Shown: positions 38,299 through 46,775 of the stretch, piece after piece | How the letters are laid out: each line of letters starts with the position of its first letter | How positions within the stretch are numbered: the first letter of the stretch is position 1 | Assembly (NCBI RefSeq): GCF_001427875.1 | Contig: NZ_LMHK01000002.1 | Coordinates: 747,682-811,681 of the forward strand | Length of the DNA: 64,000 nt | Direction of reading: 5' to 3' | Source: Devosia sp. Root685 | GTDB lineage: Bacteria; Pseudomonadota; Alphaproteobacteria; Rhizobiales; Devosiaceae | Notes under the pieces: model-generated | What the model saw: the letters and a program-made list of their open reading frames with translations, nothing else | What the model was told of the DNA's origin: nothing | Database searches by the model: none | Made by a program: the position numbers and the translations under genes

Positions 38299-39279
38299 CT
38301 ACCTCCCGGATTTGGCGCCGTCGCGCAGACGCGGATCGACGATGAAATAGAGGATGTCGACGATGAGGTTGATGATCACAAAAATCAGCGCGACGAAGAC
38401 GAGGTAGGCGGCCATCACGGGCACATCGACCGCGGCCACCGAATTGACGAACAGGGAGCCGACGCCGGGCCACTGGAACACCGTTTCGGTGATGATGGCG
38501 AAGGCGATGACCGAGCCCAATTGCAGGCCGGTAATGGTGATCACCGGCACCATGGTGTTTTTGAGCGCATGGCCGAAATTGATCGCCCGCTGGGAGAGAC
38601 CGCGCGCTCTTGCGAAGCGGATATAGTCGGTGCGCAGCACTTCCATCATTTCCGCACGCACGAGGCGCATGATGAGGGTCAACTGGAACAGCGACAGGGT
38701 GATGGCGGGGAGGATGAGTGAGCGCAGGCCCGATTGGGTAAGCAGACCTGTGCGCCACCAGCCGATCTGGATGACTTCGCCGCGCCCGAAGGACGGCAGC
38801 CACTTCAATTCGACGGCGAAGATGTAGATGAGCCCAATGCCGATAAGAAAGGTCGGCAGGGAAACGCCGACCAGCGACAGTGTCATGATAACACCGGTCG
38901 AAAAAGCGCGCTGCTTGAGAGCGGTGTAGACCCCGAGAAAGACGCCGAAGACCAGCGCAATGATCGAGGAGGCGACGGCCAACTCGATGGTGGCCGGCAG
39001 GCGCTCGAAGATCAACTGGCTAACCGGCTGTTGCAGCCGATAGGACACGCCGAACTGGCCCTGGAGCGCGTTGACCACGAAGTGGAAGAACTGGATGTAG
39101 AAGGGCTGGTTGAGCCCGAGGCGTTCGCGCGCCTCCTCATAGTCGGCCATGGTCGCATCCTGGCTAAGCAGGTTTGCCAAGGGATCACCGACATATCGGA
39201 AGACGAGGAAGGCGATAAACGCCACGACAAGCATGACGATGACGGACTGCAGCAGCCGCCGGGCGATGAAGGCGAGCAT
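38299..39279 (-). CDS. ABC transporter permease (DppB type)
   Basis: This 326-residue permease has the usual N-terminal MLAFIARRLLQSVIVMLVV helix, six membrane segments and the coupling segment TDYIRFARARGLSQRA. It lies 4 bases from the DppC gene. The 170-base gap to the upstream binding-protein gene holds two palindromic elements. Confidence 0.93.
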   Translation of the reverse strand: MLAFIARRLLQSVIVMLVVAFIAFLVFRYVGDPLANLLSQDATMADYEEARERLGLNQPFYIQFFHFVVNALQGQFGVSYRLQQPVSQLIFERLPATIELAVASSIIALVFGVFLGVYTALKQRAFSTGVIMTLSLVGVSLPTFLIGIGLIYIFAVELKWLPSFGRGEVIQIGWWRTGLLTQSGLRSLILPAITLSLFQLTLIMRLVRAEMMEVLRTDYIRFARARGLSQRAINFGHALKNTMVPVITITGLQLGSVIAFAIITETVFQWPGVGSLFVNSVAAVDVPVMAAYLVFVALIFVIINLIVDILYFIVDPRLRDGAKSGR

Positions 39280-39293
39280 GGGCGCCCCTTACA

Positions 39294-39392
39294 GCGTGTC
39301 TCCTGAAAGTGGTTCCGGTTTCAGGACAAAGACACGCGCCAGAAAAAGGCTAAAGCGCAACCGGCCGATCCCTTGGGATCGGAACGCGCTTT
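39294..39392. repeat. Two adjacent palindromic elements between binding-protein and permease genes
   Basis: The first (39294-39337) pairs GCGTGTC...CTGAAA with TTTCAG...GACACGC. The second (39352-39392) pairs AAAGCGC and CCGATCCC with GGGATCGG and GCGCTTT. They look like dispersed Hyphomicrobiales intergenic elements and, in RNA, would form two strong stems after the binding-protein message. Confidence 0.72.
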
Positions 39393-39449
39393 AGGCGGCG
39401 GACCGCCGCGAGAGGAAAACTCTACGCGGCGGCCCGGGATTTCAGCGCT

Positions 39450-41027
39450 TTACTCGAAAGTGACCGTGGTCATGTTCGGCTGGTTTTCCGGCTGAACCGG
39501 CAGCGTCACACCCGAACGCATGGCATAGGCCAGCACCTGATTGTGCACCGGCAGCAGCACGCGGTCAGCCTTCACGGTGGCCCAGATGTCGGCGACGGTC
39601 GCGTCGCGCTTGGCCTGGTCGCTCTCGGTGCCGAGCGAGATGATCTTCGCGTCGAGTTCGGGATTGACGTAGAGGCCGACATTATAGGTGCCGTGCGTGT
39701 CGGTCTTGGTGTGCACCAGATCGTTGAACACATAGGCGCTATCGAAGGTCGGGACACCCCAGCCGAGGAGATAGAAATCGGACTCGTTGGCAAGGATGAT
39801 CGGGGAATGTTCGGCGACCGGGCGCGAGGCCAGGGTCACCTGGATGCCGATCTGGCCGAGCATGCCGACATAGGCGGTCGAGATCGCCTCGTCGTTGACA
39901 TAGCGGTTGTTCGGCGTGTCGAGGGTGACGGAGAAGCCATCGGCATAGCCGGCTTCAGCCATCAGTTCCTTGGCACGTTCCACGTTCGGCGCCGGATAGG
40001 CGTCAAGTTCTTCGGTCCAGCCAGCAACGAAGGGCGGGTTGGGGATGCCGGTCGGGATGGACTGGCCGCGCATCACCACCTTCTGGATGGCGTCGCGATC
40101 GAGCGCCAGTTCCATGGCTTCGCGCACCAGCGGATTGTTGAAGGGGTTGCTATCGGTGATGTTGGACGACTTCAGCGGTTCTTCGCCGAACTTGTAGCCG
40201 AAATAGATGAAGCGATTTTCCGGACCCGTTTCGACCTTGAAGCCTTCGGTCGAGGATAGACGCTCGATATCCTGCGGCGGCACGTCCTGGACGATGTCGA
40301 CTTCGCCCGAAAGCAGCGCCGAGATGCGGGTCTGCGCGTCGGCAATGACCAGGTATTCGACGCCGGTCACCGCCGGAGCCTCGCCCCACCATTCCGGGTT
40401 CGACGCGAGGACAGTTTTCACATCGACTTCACGCGACACCAGCGTATAGGGGCCGGTGCCATTGGTGTTGAGAACGGAGTGGTTGGAGGCGCCGCTGGCA
40501 AAATCCTGAACCGTGGCGAGATCGTTCTCGTCGGCCCAGGTCTTGTCCATGATGAAGGTGTTGGTGAGGTTGTTGGGGTAGATGAGCGAAGGGCCGGCCA
40601 TCTGGAATTCGACGGTATAATCGTCGACCGCAGTCACACCTTCCACGACGGAATGGAGCTGCTTCATGTTCGAGAATTCGCTCTTGGCGCGGGTGATCGA
40701 ATAGACCACGTCCTCGGCGGTGAAGTCGGCGCCATTATGGAATTTGACGCCTTCGCGCAGCTTGAACACCCAGACGGTGTCGTCGCCTTCCTTCAGTGCC
40801 CATTCGGTAGCGAGGCGCGGCGTCAGCGTGCCATCGTTGTCGCGGCCAACCAGCGTCTCATAGATGTGATGGGCCAGGGTGTGCGTATTGCCCTGGTTTT
40901 GCGAATGCGGGTCCAAGGTGAGTGCGTCCGATGAGCGGGCCCAGCGGATGGTCTCGGCATTGGCCACACCGGCGAGCATGGTCGTAGCGGCAAGCGCTGC
41001 GGCAATGCGAGTCAGTGAAGTGTGCAT
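39450..41027 (-). CDS. Dipeptide-type ABC transporter substrate-binding protein (family 5)
   Basis: This 525-residue periplasmic protein has a signal peptide (LTRIAAALAATTMLAGVANA) and the family pattern WVFKLREGVKFHNGADFTAEDVVYS followed by NPFNNPLVREAMELALDRDAIQKV. The start is MHTSLTR at 41027. It is the first gene of its operon. The size and sequence style fit dipeptide, oligopeptide or glutathione binders; the ligand cannot be told from sequence. Confidence 0.92.
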   Translation of the reverse strand: MHTSLTRIAAALAATTMLAGVANAETIRWARSSDALTLDPHSQNQGNTHTLAHHIYETLVGRDNDGTLTPRLATEWALKEGDDTVWVFKLREGVKFHNGADFTAEDVVYSITRAKSEFSNMKQLHSVVEGVTAVDDYTVEFQMAGPSLIYPNNLTNTFIMDKTWADENDLATVQDFASGASNHSVLNTNGTGPYTLVSREVDVKTVLASNPEWWGEAPAVTGVEYLVIADAQTRISALLSGEVDIVQDVPPQDIERLSSTEGFKVETGPENRFIYFGYKFGEEPLKSSNITDSNPFNNPLVREAMELALDRDAIQKVVMRGQSIPTGIPNPPFVAGWTEELDAYPAPNVERAKELMAEAGYADGFSVTLDTPNNRYVNDEAISTAYVGMLGQIGIQVTLASRPVAEHSPIILANESDFYLLGWGVPTFDSAYVFNDLVHTKTDTHGTYNVGLYVNPELDAKIISLGTESDQAKRDATVADIWATVKADRVLLPVHNQVLAYAMRSGVTLPVQPENQPNMTTVTFE

Positions 41028-41482
41028 TAGCGTTCTCTCCGTTCCTGAATAAGCGCCTTCTCGAAATAGATGAGCGGAAGGCTTGGGCCACACGAAAGCC
41101 CAATTTTATCTGGAGTGCAATTGAACAAACCGGAGCGCAATAGTCACAACCCCACCACAAAGCTGTTACAAACACCGAACCGAACGGATTTTATCAAATC
41201 AGTACGGCGATCAATTTGCAGAATTACTGATCAATACATGACGTGCGGTTTCGCACGTCATGTATACGGAGGGAAGTTGGGATTTCTTCCATGGTCCCAC
41301 AAAAATTCCCGCAAAGCCTACGGCTCTCGCTGGCAGAGAGCGCCCAAAACCACGACGCATCGCGCTGTTGGGTCTGGCTTTTCTCCCGGTCTTCCCGCTA
41401 CCTTCGCGGGGCCGAAGCAACGACTTTGGCGAGACCGCCCGGAAAGCCTTGAACAAGGTCCGGCGGCCGAGGAGAGAATGGA
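41028..41482. other. Divergent intergenic region between the peptide ABC operon and an SDR gene
   Basis: The left part (41100-41230) is AT-rich and probably holds the minus-strand promoter. A perfect 14-base inverted repeat lies at 41234-41265. A smaller CTCTC...GAGAG hairpin follows near 41323-41341. Short open frames here lack ribosome sites and recognisable motifs, so I call no gene. Confidence 0.65.
41234..41265. promoter_or_regulatory. Perfect 14-base inverted repeat in the divergent promoter region
   Basis: ATACATGACGTGCG and CGCACGTCATGTAT flank a GTTT centre. No T-run follows on either strand, which argues against a terminator. The position between divergent genes argues for an operator, perhaps for a GntR- or LacI-type dimer, or for an RNA hairpin in the SDR leader. 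Confidence 0.7.
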
Positions 41483-42229
41483 ATGAATCAGATCGACCTC
41501 AACGGCCAGGTTGCCGTCATCACCGGCGGCGCGCAGGGCCTGGGATTTGCGATGGCCAAACGCATGCTCGATTCCGGTGCCAAGGTCAGCCTTTGGGACC
41601 GCGACGAGGAGACGCTGGCCAAGGCGGTCGGCGCGCTGGGCGCAGGTGCTTCGAGCCAGGTGGTGGATATCACCGACCTCGATGGGCTCGTTGAGGCGCA
41701 TGCGCGGGTCGAGGCGAAGGTTGGCGGGGTATCGATCCTTGTCAATTCAGCCGGCGTTGCGGGCAGCAATGCGAGCCTTGACCAGTATGATCCGGACGAG
41801 TGGCGGCGCGTTGTGGAAATCAATCTCAACGGCACGTTCTACGTCAACAAAGTCGTCGTGCCGGCGATGAAGGCGCGCAATTACGGACGCATCGTCAATA
41901 TTTCCTCGGTGGCCGGCAAGGAGGGAAACCCCAACCTTTCGGCCTATTCGGCGGCCAAGGCGGGCGTGATCGGCCTGACCAAATCGCTTGGCAAGGAGCT
42001 GGCGGGCTTTGATATCGCGGTCAATGCCATCACCCCGGCCACGGCCAAGACGCGCATTCTCGACACGCTGACCGACGAATTCATCCAATACATGCTGACC
42101 CGGATTCCGCGGGGAAGATTTCTGGAGGTCGATGAAGCGGCGGCAATGGTGGCTTGGCTCGTCTCCAAGGAGAACAGTTTTACCACTGCCTCGGTGTTCG
42201 ACCTTTCGGGCGGACGCTGCACCTATTGA
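41483..42229 (+). CDS. SDR family NAD(P)-dependent oxidoreductase
   Basis: This 248-residue classical short-chain dehydrogenase has the cofactor motif TGGAQGLGFA, the NSAG segment and the catalytic Ser-Tyr-Lys set (ISSVAG, YSAAKAG). It resembles sugar or polyol dehydrogenases such as those acting on 2-keto-3-deoxygluconate or L-fucose, but the substrate is unknown. AGGAGAG precedes the start. It is divergent from the ABC operon and 78 bases upstream of ku. Confidence 0.88.
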   Translation: MNQIDLNGQVAVITGGAQGLGFAMAKRMLDSGAKVSLWDRDEETLAKAVGALGAGASSQVVDITDLDGLVEAHARVEAKVGGVSILVNSAGVAGSNASLDQYDPDEWRRVVEINLNGTFYVNKVVVPAMKARNYGRIVNISSVAGKEGNPNLSAYSAAKAGVIGLTKSLGKELAGFDIAVNAITPATAKTRILDTLTDEFIQYMLTRIPRGRFLEVDEAAAMVAWLVSKENSFTTASVFDLSGGRCTY

Positions 42230-42248
42230 TCTGACACCGGCGGGAATC

Positions 42249-42273
42249 GGAACAGCTCGGCACATCGGGCGTT
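42249..42273 (+). promoter_or_regulatory. EcfG-type (general stress) promoter upstream of ku
   Basis: GGAAC at 42249-42253 and CGTT at 42270-42273 are separated by exactly 16 bases, matching the alphaproteobacterial EcfG consensus GGAAC-N16/17-CGTT. The predicted start of transcription lies about 30 bases before the ku ATG. In rhizobia some ku-type repair genes are controlled by this sigma factor (recollection), which fits. Confidence 0.8.
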
Positions 42274-42307
42274 GAGTCGGCGCAACACCGAACATCAGGG
42301 TTCCGCC

Positions 42308-43159
42308 ATGCCTGCTTCGCGCCCGATCTGGAAAGGCCAGCTCCGTCTCTCGCTGGTTGCCATTCCCGTCGAATTGTTCAGCGCCGCCCGCCCCAGCGCC
42401 AAGCCGAGTTTTCGGCAAATCCACGAACCGACGGGCAAGCCCATTCACTACGAAAAGGTGGTGACCGGCGTGGGTCCGGTGGACAAGGACGAGATCATCA
42501 AGGGGTTCGAATACGAAAAGGGCGACTATGTCCTGATGACGGATGACGAAATCGATGCGGTGAGGCTCGAAACGCGCAAGACGCTGGAACTGACCCAGTT
42601 TGTCGGCGCTTGCGAGATCGACCCGATCTTTTACGACAAATCCTATTTCGTCGTGCCCACCGATGAACTGGCCGAAGACGCCTTCCGGGTCATCCGCGAT
42701 GCCCTGCGCAAAACCGAGAAGGTCGGGCTGGGGCAGCTTTCCATGCGCGGCAAGGAATATCTGGCAGCGATCAAACCGAGCGGCACCGGACTGATGCTCG
42801 AAACCCTGCATTACGAGGAAGAGCTGCGAAAGGCCGATCCGTTCTTTTCGCAGATTTCGGCCAAGAAAGCCGAACCGGACCTGTTGGAAGTCGCGACGGC
42901 GCTGATCGAGAAAAAGACCGCGCCATTCGATGCCGGGGCCTTCAAGGACCACTATCAGGCAGCCCTGCACGACCTGATCAAGCGCAAGATGAAGGCCAAG
43001 GGCCGCAAGATTACGGCGACGGAAGAAGCAACGCCCGAACGGCCGAGCGGCAAGAATGTCGTCGATCTGATGTCGGCGCTCAAGGAAAGCCTCGAAGGCG
43101 GCGGGCGGAAAAAACCGGCATCGACCGGCAAAGCCGCGCCGCGCAAGAAGGCAAGCTGA
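42308..43159 (+). CDS. ku: Ku protein (non-homologous end joining)
   Basis: Bacterial Ku forms homodimers that ring DNA ends and recruit LigD. The 283-residue protein has the conserved core start RPIWKGQLRLSLVAIPVELFSA, the ELTQFV segment and a Lys-rich C-terminal tail (GGRKKPASTGKAAPRKKAS) typical of Ku extensions that bind DNA. The start is MPASRPIWKG at 42308, behind the EcfG-like promoter; an upstream in-frame start at 42272 would overlap that promoter and is rejected. ligD begins 2 bases after its stop. Confidence 0.95.
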   Translation: MPASRPIWKGQLRLSLVAIPVELFSAARPSAKPSFRQIHEPTGKPIHYEKVVTGVGPVDKDEIIKGFEYEKGDYVLMTDDEIDAVRLETRKTLELTQFVGACEIDPIFYDKSYFVVPTDELAEDAFRVIRDALRKTEKVGLGQLSMRGKEYLAAIKPSGTGLMLETLHYEEELRKADPFFSQISAKKAEPDLLEVATALIEKKTAPFDAGAFKDHYQAALHDLIKRKMKAKGRKITATEEATPERPSGKNVVDLMSALKESLEGGGRKKPASTGKAAPRKKAS

Positions 43160-43161
43160 CC

Positions 43162-45723
43162 ATGGCCAGCAAGGCGCAGGATCTGCTGAAGGACTACAAG
43201 GCCAAGCGCAACTTCGCGAGGACGCAGGAACCAGCGGGCGCTGAGCCGGGCAAGGGCAAGGTCGAGCGCGGCTCGTTCGTCGTGCAAAAGCACGATGCGA
43301 CCCGGCTGCACTATGATTTCCGCATCGAACTCGACGGCGTGCTGAAAAGCTGGGCCGTCACGAAAGGGCCCTCGAACAATCCCGGCGACAAGCGCCTCGC
43401 GGTGCGCGTGGAGGACCATCCGCTCGAATATGGCGGTTTTGAAGGCACCATTCCGGCGGAGGAATATGGCGGCGGCACGGTCATGCTTTGGGACCGGGGG
43501 ACGTGGGAGCCGATCGGGGATCCGCATGAGGGCCTTGAGAGTGGCGACCTGAAAATTCGTCTCTTCGGGGAGCGCATGAAGGGCGAATATGTGCTGGTGC
43601 ACATGAAGGGGCGCGACAACAAGCTGCGCTCCGGCGCGGTGCGGGAGAACTGGCTGCTGATAAAGCACCGGGATTCCTATGCGCGCGACAAGGACACGCT
43701 GACGACGCGCTTTACGCGCTCGGTCGCGACGGGGCGCGATTTCAAGGAAATCATCGGCGGCGCCGAGCCCAAGAAGGCGACGAATGTCGAGGCCGATGCT
43801 GTCTGGCACTCCGACCCCGAAGAGGCGGAAAAGGCCGACCAGAAAACCCGGAGCATCGGCAAGGCCAAAACCGGTAAGACGCCTGCCTTTCGGCCCGTAC
43901 AATTGGCAATACTCGTAGACAGCGTGCCTGAGGGCGAGGATTGGCTCTTCGAGATGAAATATGACGGCTATCGCTGTCTGGCCGCTGTGGCCGGGGACAG
44001 CGTGCGGCTCTATACGCGCAGTGGGCTCGACTGGACCGAACAATTTGGCGCGCTGGTCGAACCCCTCCAAAAGCTGAAAATCGGATCGGCTGTGATCGAT
44101 GGCGAAGTCTGCGCTTTCGATGGCAAGGGCAAGACGGATTTTACGACGCTCAAGAATGTGCTGTCCGACGGGGGGCGGCTCGAATACTTTGCTTTCGACC
44201 TGCTCGAAGCCGATGGCAAGGATTTGACCAGGCGCCCGCTGATCGAGCGCAAGGCGGCGCTCGAAAAACTGCTCGCCAAATCGGCGAAAACGGGACCCAT
44301 CCAGTATTCATCGCATGTGGCGGGGCACGGCCAGAAAGTGCTCGATGCGCTTTGCCGGGACGGGTACGAGGGCGTTATCGCCAAGCTGGCGGACGCGCCC
44401 TATCGTGGCGAGCGCAGCCGCAACTGGCTCAAGATCAAGTGCCTCAAACGGCAGGAATTCGTCATTGGCGGCTGGTCGCCATCGACCAAGCGGCACGGCT
44501 TCGCCTCGCTGCTGCTGGGCACGATCGAGAAGGGAAAACTTCTCTATCGCGGCCGCGTCGGCACTGGGTTTACCGAGGATAGTCTGGCTGAACTCGGCGG
44601 GCGGCTGAAACAACTGGAGCGCAAGACCAGCCCCTTTGTCGCGGTGCCCAAGGAACGGGCGCGGGGCGTGCATTGGGTGACGCCCGAACTCGTGGCCGAG
44701 ATCGCCTATACCGAATTGACCGGAGACGACATTCTGCGTCACCCGAGCTTTATTGGTCTGAGGGGTGACAAGCCCGCTGAGGAGGTTGGCATGGAAAAAG
44801 CCGAAACGCTCGATGATGGTGAGGAGGTCGCCGAACGCCTCGGGGTGCGCCTGACTTCACCCGATCGCGTCGTCTATCCGGGCCAGGGGATCACCAAGGC
44901 GCAACTGGTCGCCTATTATGACGATGTCGCCGCGGCGATGATGCCGCATATCGAGAACCGGCCATTGAGCCTTGTTCGTTGCCCGCAGGGGCGCACCAAG
45001 CACTGCTTTTTTCAGAAGCACGACACGGGCGGCTTTCCCCCGCAACTGCTCTCGAAACCGATCATCGAGAAGGACGGCAGCAAGGAAAGCTATTTTTATA
45101 TCAAGGATGTAGCGGGGCTGATCGCGGGCACGCAGATGAACGTGCTCGAATGGCATATCTGGGGCTCACGCTTTCCGAAGGTGGAAAAGCCCGACAGGCT
45201 GGTGTTTGACATCGATCCCGATGAAGGTCTCGATTTTTCCGCCATCACCAGCGCCGCGACCGATATTCGGGATCGGCTGGAAGCGCTTGGTCTTAAGAGT
45301 TATCCGCTGGTTTCGGGGGGCAAGGGTATCCATGTCGTCGTGCCGCTGAAGCCGGGCAAGGACTGGACCGAGGTCAAGGAATTCTGCCGCTCCTTTGTGG
45401 GGGCAATGGCGGAGGAGGAGCCGGATCGCTTTACCGCCAATCTCTCCAAGGCAAAGCGGAAGGGTCGGCTTTTTCTCGACTATTTGCGCAATGAGCGCGG
45501 CTCGACCGCTATCTGTCCGTGGTCCGTTCGCTCGCGTGAAGGCGCCCCGGTCGCGGTGCCCGTAACCTGGGATGAAGTGCCAAAACTCAAGGGCGCCAAT
45601 CTCTTTTCGCTCGAAACAGCCGCCCAGCGCGCCCGCGATGGGGACGCCTGGGCGGGGTATTTTGATGAAAAGCAGTCGCTGACCGCCAAAATGCTGAAGG
45701 CGGCCATCCGCGATGGCGCTTAA
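43162..45723 (+). CDS. ligD: DNA ligase D (3'-phosphoesterase, ATP-dependent ligase, polymerase)
   Basis: This 853-residue multifunctional enzyme trims, fills and seals double-strand breaks with Ku. The N-terminal phosphoesterase domain starts near HDATRLHYDFRIELDG. The ligase domain has the nucleotidyl Lys at K266 in EMKYDGYRC. The C-terminal primase-like polymerase domain carries its catalytic acids at D683 and D685 in VFDIDPDEGLD. The order phosphoesterase-ligase-polymerase is the usual one in Hyphomicrobiales. It overlaps the convergent ATP-grasp gene by 4 bases. Confidence 0.96.
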   Translation: MASKAQDLLKDYKAKRNFARTQEPAGAEPGKGKVERGSFVVQKHDATRLHYDFRIELDGVLKSWAVTKGPSNNPGDKRLAVRVEDHPLEYGGFEGTIPAEEYGGGTVMLWDRGTWEPIGDPHEGLESGDLKIRLFGERMKGEYVLVHMKGRDNKLRSGAVRENWLLIKHRDSYARDKDTLTTRFTRSVATGRDFKEIIGGAEPKKATNVEADAVWHSDPEEAEKADQKTRSIGKAKTGKTPAFRPVQLAILVDSVPEGEDWLFEMKYDGYRCLAAVAGDSVRLYTRSGLDWTEQFGALVEPLQKLKIGSAVIDGEVCAFDGKGKTDFTTLKNVLSDGGRLEYFAFDLLEADGKDLTRRPLIERKAALEKLLAKSAKTGPIQYSSHVAGHGQKVLDALCRDGYEGVIAKLADAPYRGERSRNWLKIKCLKRQEFVIGGWSPSTKRHGFASLLLGTIEKGKLLYRGRVGTGFTEDSLAELGGRLKQLERKTSPFVAVPKERARGVHWVTPELVAEIAYTELTGDDILRHPSFIGLRGDKPAEEVGMEKAETLDDGEEVAERLGVRLTSPDRVVYPGQGITKAQLVAYYDDVAAAMMPHIENRPLSLVRCPQGRTKHCFFQKHDTGGFPPQLLSKPIIEKDGSKESYFYIKDVAGLIAGTQMNVLEWHIWGSRFPKVEKPDRLVFDIDPDEGLDFSAITSAATDIRDRLEALGLKSYPLVSGGKGIHVVVPLKPGKDWTEVKEFCRSFVGAMAEEEPDRFTANLSKAKRKGRLFLDYLRNERGSTAICPWSVRSREGAPVAVPVTWDEVPKLKGANLFSLETAAQRARDGDAWAGYFDEKQSLTAKMLKAAIRDGA

Positions 45724-46766
45724 AGCGTTGCCAGTTCGCGATTGCTGATCCGCTTGTTGTAGCCGTCGCGGATGGTCATCTTTTCCTCGAGGGCGGTGAT
45801 GACGCTCTCGGAGAAATTGGTGTCGTACATGGTCGAAAGATTATTGAGACCACCGGGCGTGAAGACGTTGATCTCCAGCACCTTGTCGCCGACGATATCG
45901 AGGCCGACGAGGAACATGCCGTCCTGAATGAGCTTGGGACGCACCGTTTCGGCAATCTTGAGCATGGTGTCGGTGACCTCGACGGGCGCTGGCCCGCCAC
46001 CGACATGGACGTTGGAGCGGATTTCGCCCTTGGCGGGGACCCGGCGGAAGGCGGCATATTTGCCTTCGCGCATCAGCGGGCGGCCGTTCATCATGAAAAA
46101 GCGCACGTCGCCCTCGGTCGCCTCGGGCATATAGGCCTGGGCGATCAGATAGCCTTCCCCGCTCACCGCCTCGAAAATCTGGTTGAGGTTCTGATCCTTG
46201 GGCGAGGCGATCTTGAAGACGTTCTTGCCGCCCGAGCCCTGCAGTGGCTTGACGATGGCGCCGCCCTTCTGGCCATCGATAAACGCGCGGATTTCGACGA
46301 TGTTCTTGGAAATCAGCGTTGTCGGACGGACGACGGACGGAAAGTCCTGGAAGTAGAGCTTGTTCTGCGCCTGCGCCAAGCCGTCGGGGTCGTTGACGAC
46401 AAGCGTGCCGCGTTGCGCCGCCATACGGCCGAAGATAACCCCGATATTGGCGGCCCATGGCCTGTTGGTGGCGTCGAGCGAAGGATCGTTGCGCAGGAAC
46501 AGCACATCGATCTCGCCGATATCGAAGCGCTTGGCTTCGCTCTTGTCGCTCTGAAGATCACGATGCAGCGTTTCGGGCTTCTTGTAACTCGACGAGGGCA
46601 GTACCCTGCCCCAGACAGAGAGGCTGTCATCGTCGCGGAGAACGAAATCCTCGGGGGTCACATAGCAGATGTCGTGGCCCATATTGAGCGCGGCCAGGGC
46701 CAGCGTGGTGGTGGAAAAATTGGGGGTCTCGTCCTCGATGGAATTGACGAAGAATGCAATGCGCAA
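45720..46766 (-). CDS. ATP-grasp ligase, glutathione-synthetase-like, of the QEGLA cluster
   Basis: This 348-residue protein resembles prokaryotic glutathione synthetase but with its own N-terminus (MRIAFFVNSIEDETPNFSTTTLALAALNMGH). The ATP-grasp elements are visible as GGAIVKPLQGSGGKNVF (nucleotide-binding Lys and loop), EGDVRFFMMNGRPLMREGKYAAFRR, and the metal-binding DKVLEINVFTPGGL with E and N. It is the last of three tightly packed genes with a DUF1704 metallopeptidase (9-base gap) and an N-formylglutamate-amidohydrolase-like enzyme. Housekeeping GshB is usually encoded elsewhere, so this is probably a specialised peptide or amino-acid ligase. Confidence 0.82.
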   Translation of the reverse strand: MRIAFFVNSIEDETPNFSTTTLALAALNMGHDICYVTPEDFVLRDDDSLSVWGRVLPSSSYKKPETLHRDLQSDKSEAKRFDIGEIDVLFLRNDPSLDATNRPWAANIGVIFGRMAAQRGTLVVNDPDGLAQAQNKLYFQDFPSVVRPTTLISKNIVEIRAFIDGQKGGAIVKPLQGSGGKNVFKIASPKDQNLNQIFEAVSGEGYLIAQAYMPEATEGDVRFFMMNGRPLMREGKYAAFRRVPAKGEIRSNVHVGGGPAPVEVTDTMLKIAETVRPKLIQDGMFLVGLDIVGDKVLEINVFTPGGLNNLSTMYDTNFSESVITALEEKMTIRDGYNKRISNRELATL

Positions 46767-46775
46767 GCCGGCCTC

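Noticed and set aside
39294..39392. Hairpins read as intrinsic terminators of the binding-protein gene
   Set aside because: No T-run follows on the minus strand; they look like dispersed palindromes inside an operon.
45720..46766. The ATP-grasp gene as the housekeeping glutathione synthetase gshB
   Set aside because: The N-terminus differs from alphaproteobacterial GshB and the gene is locked in an operon with a DUF1704 metallopeptidase; a specialised ligase is more likely, although glutathione synthetase activity is not excluded.
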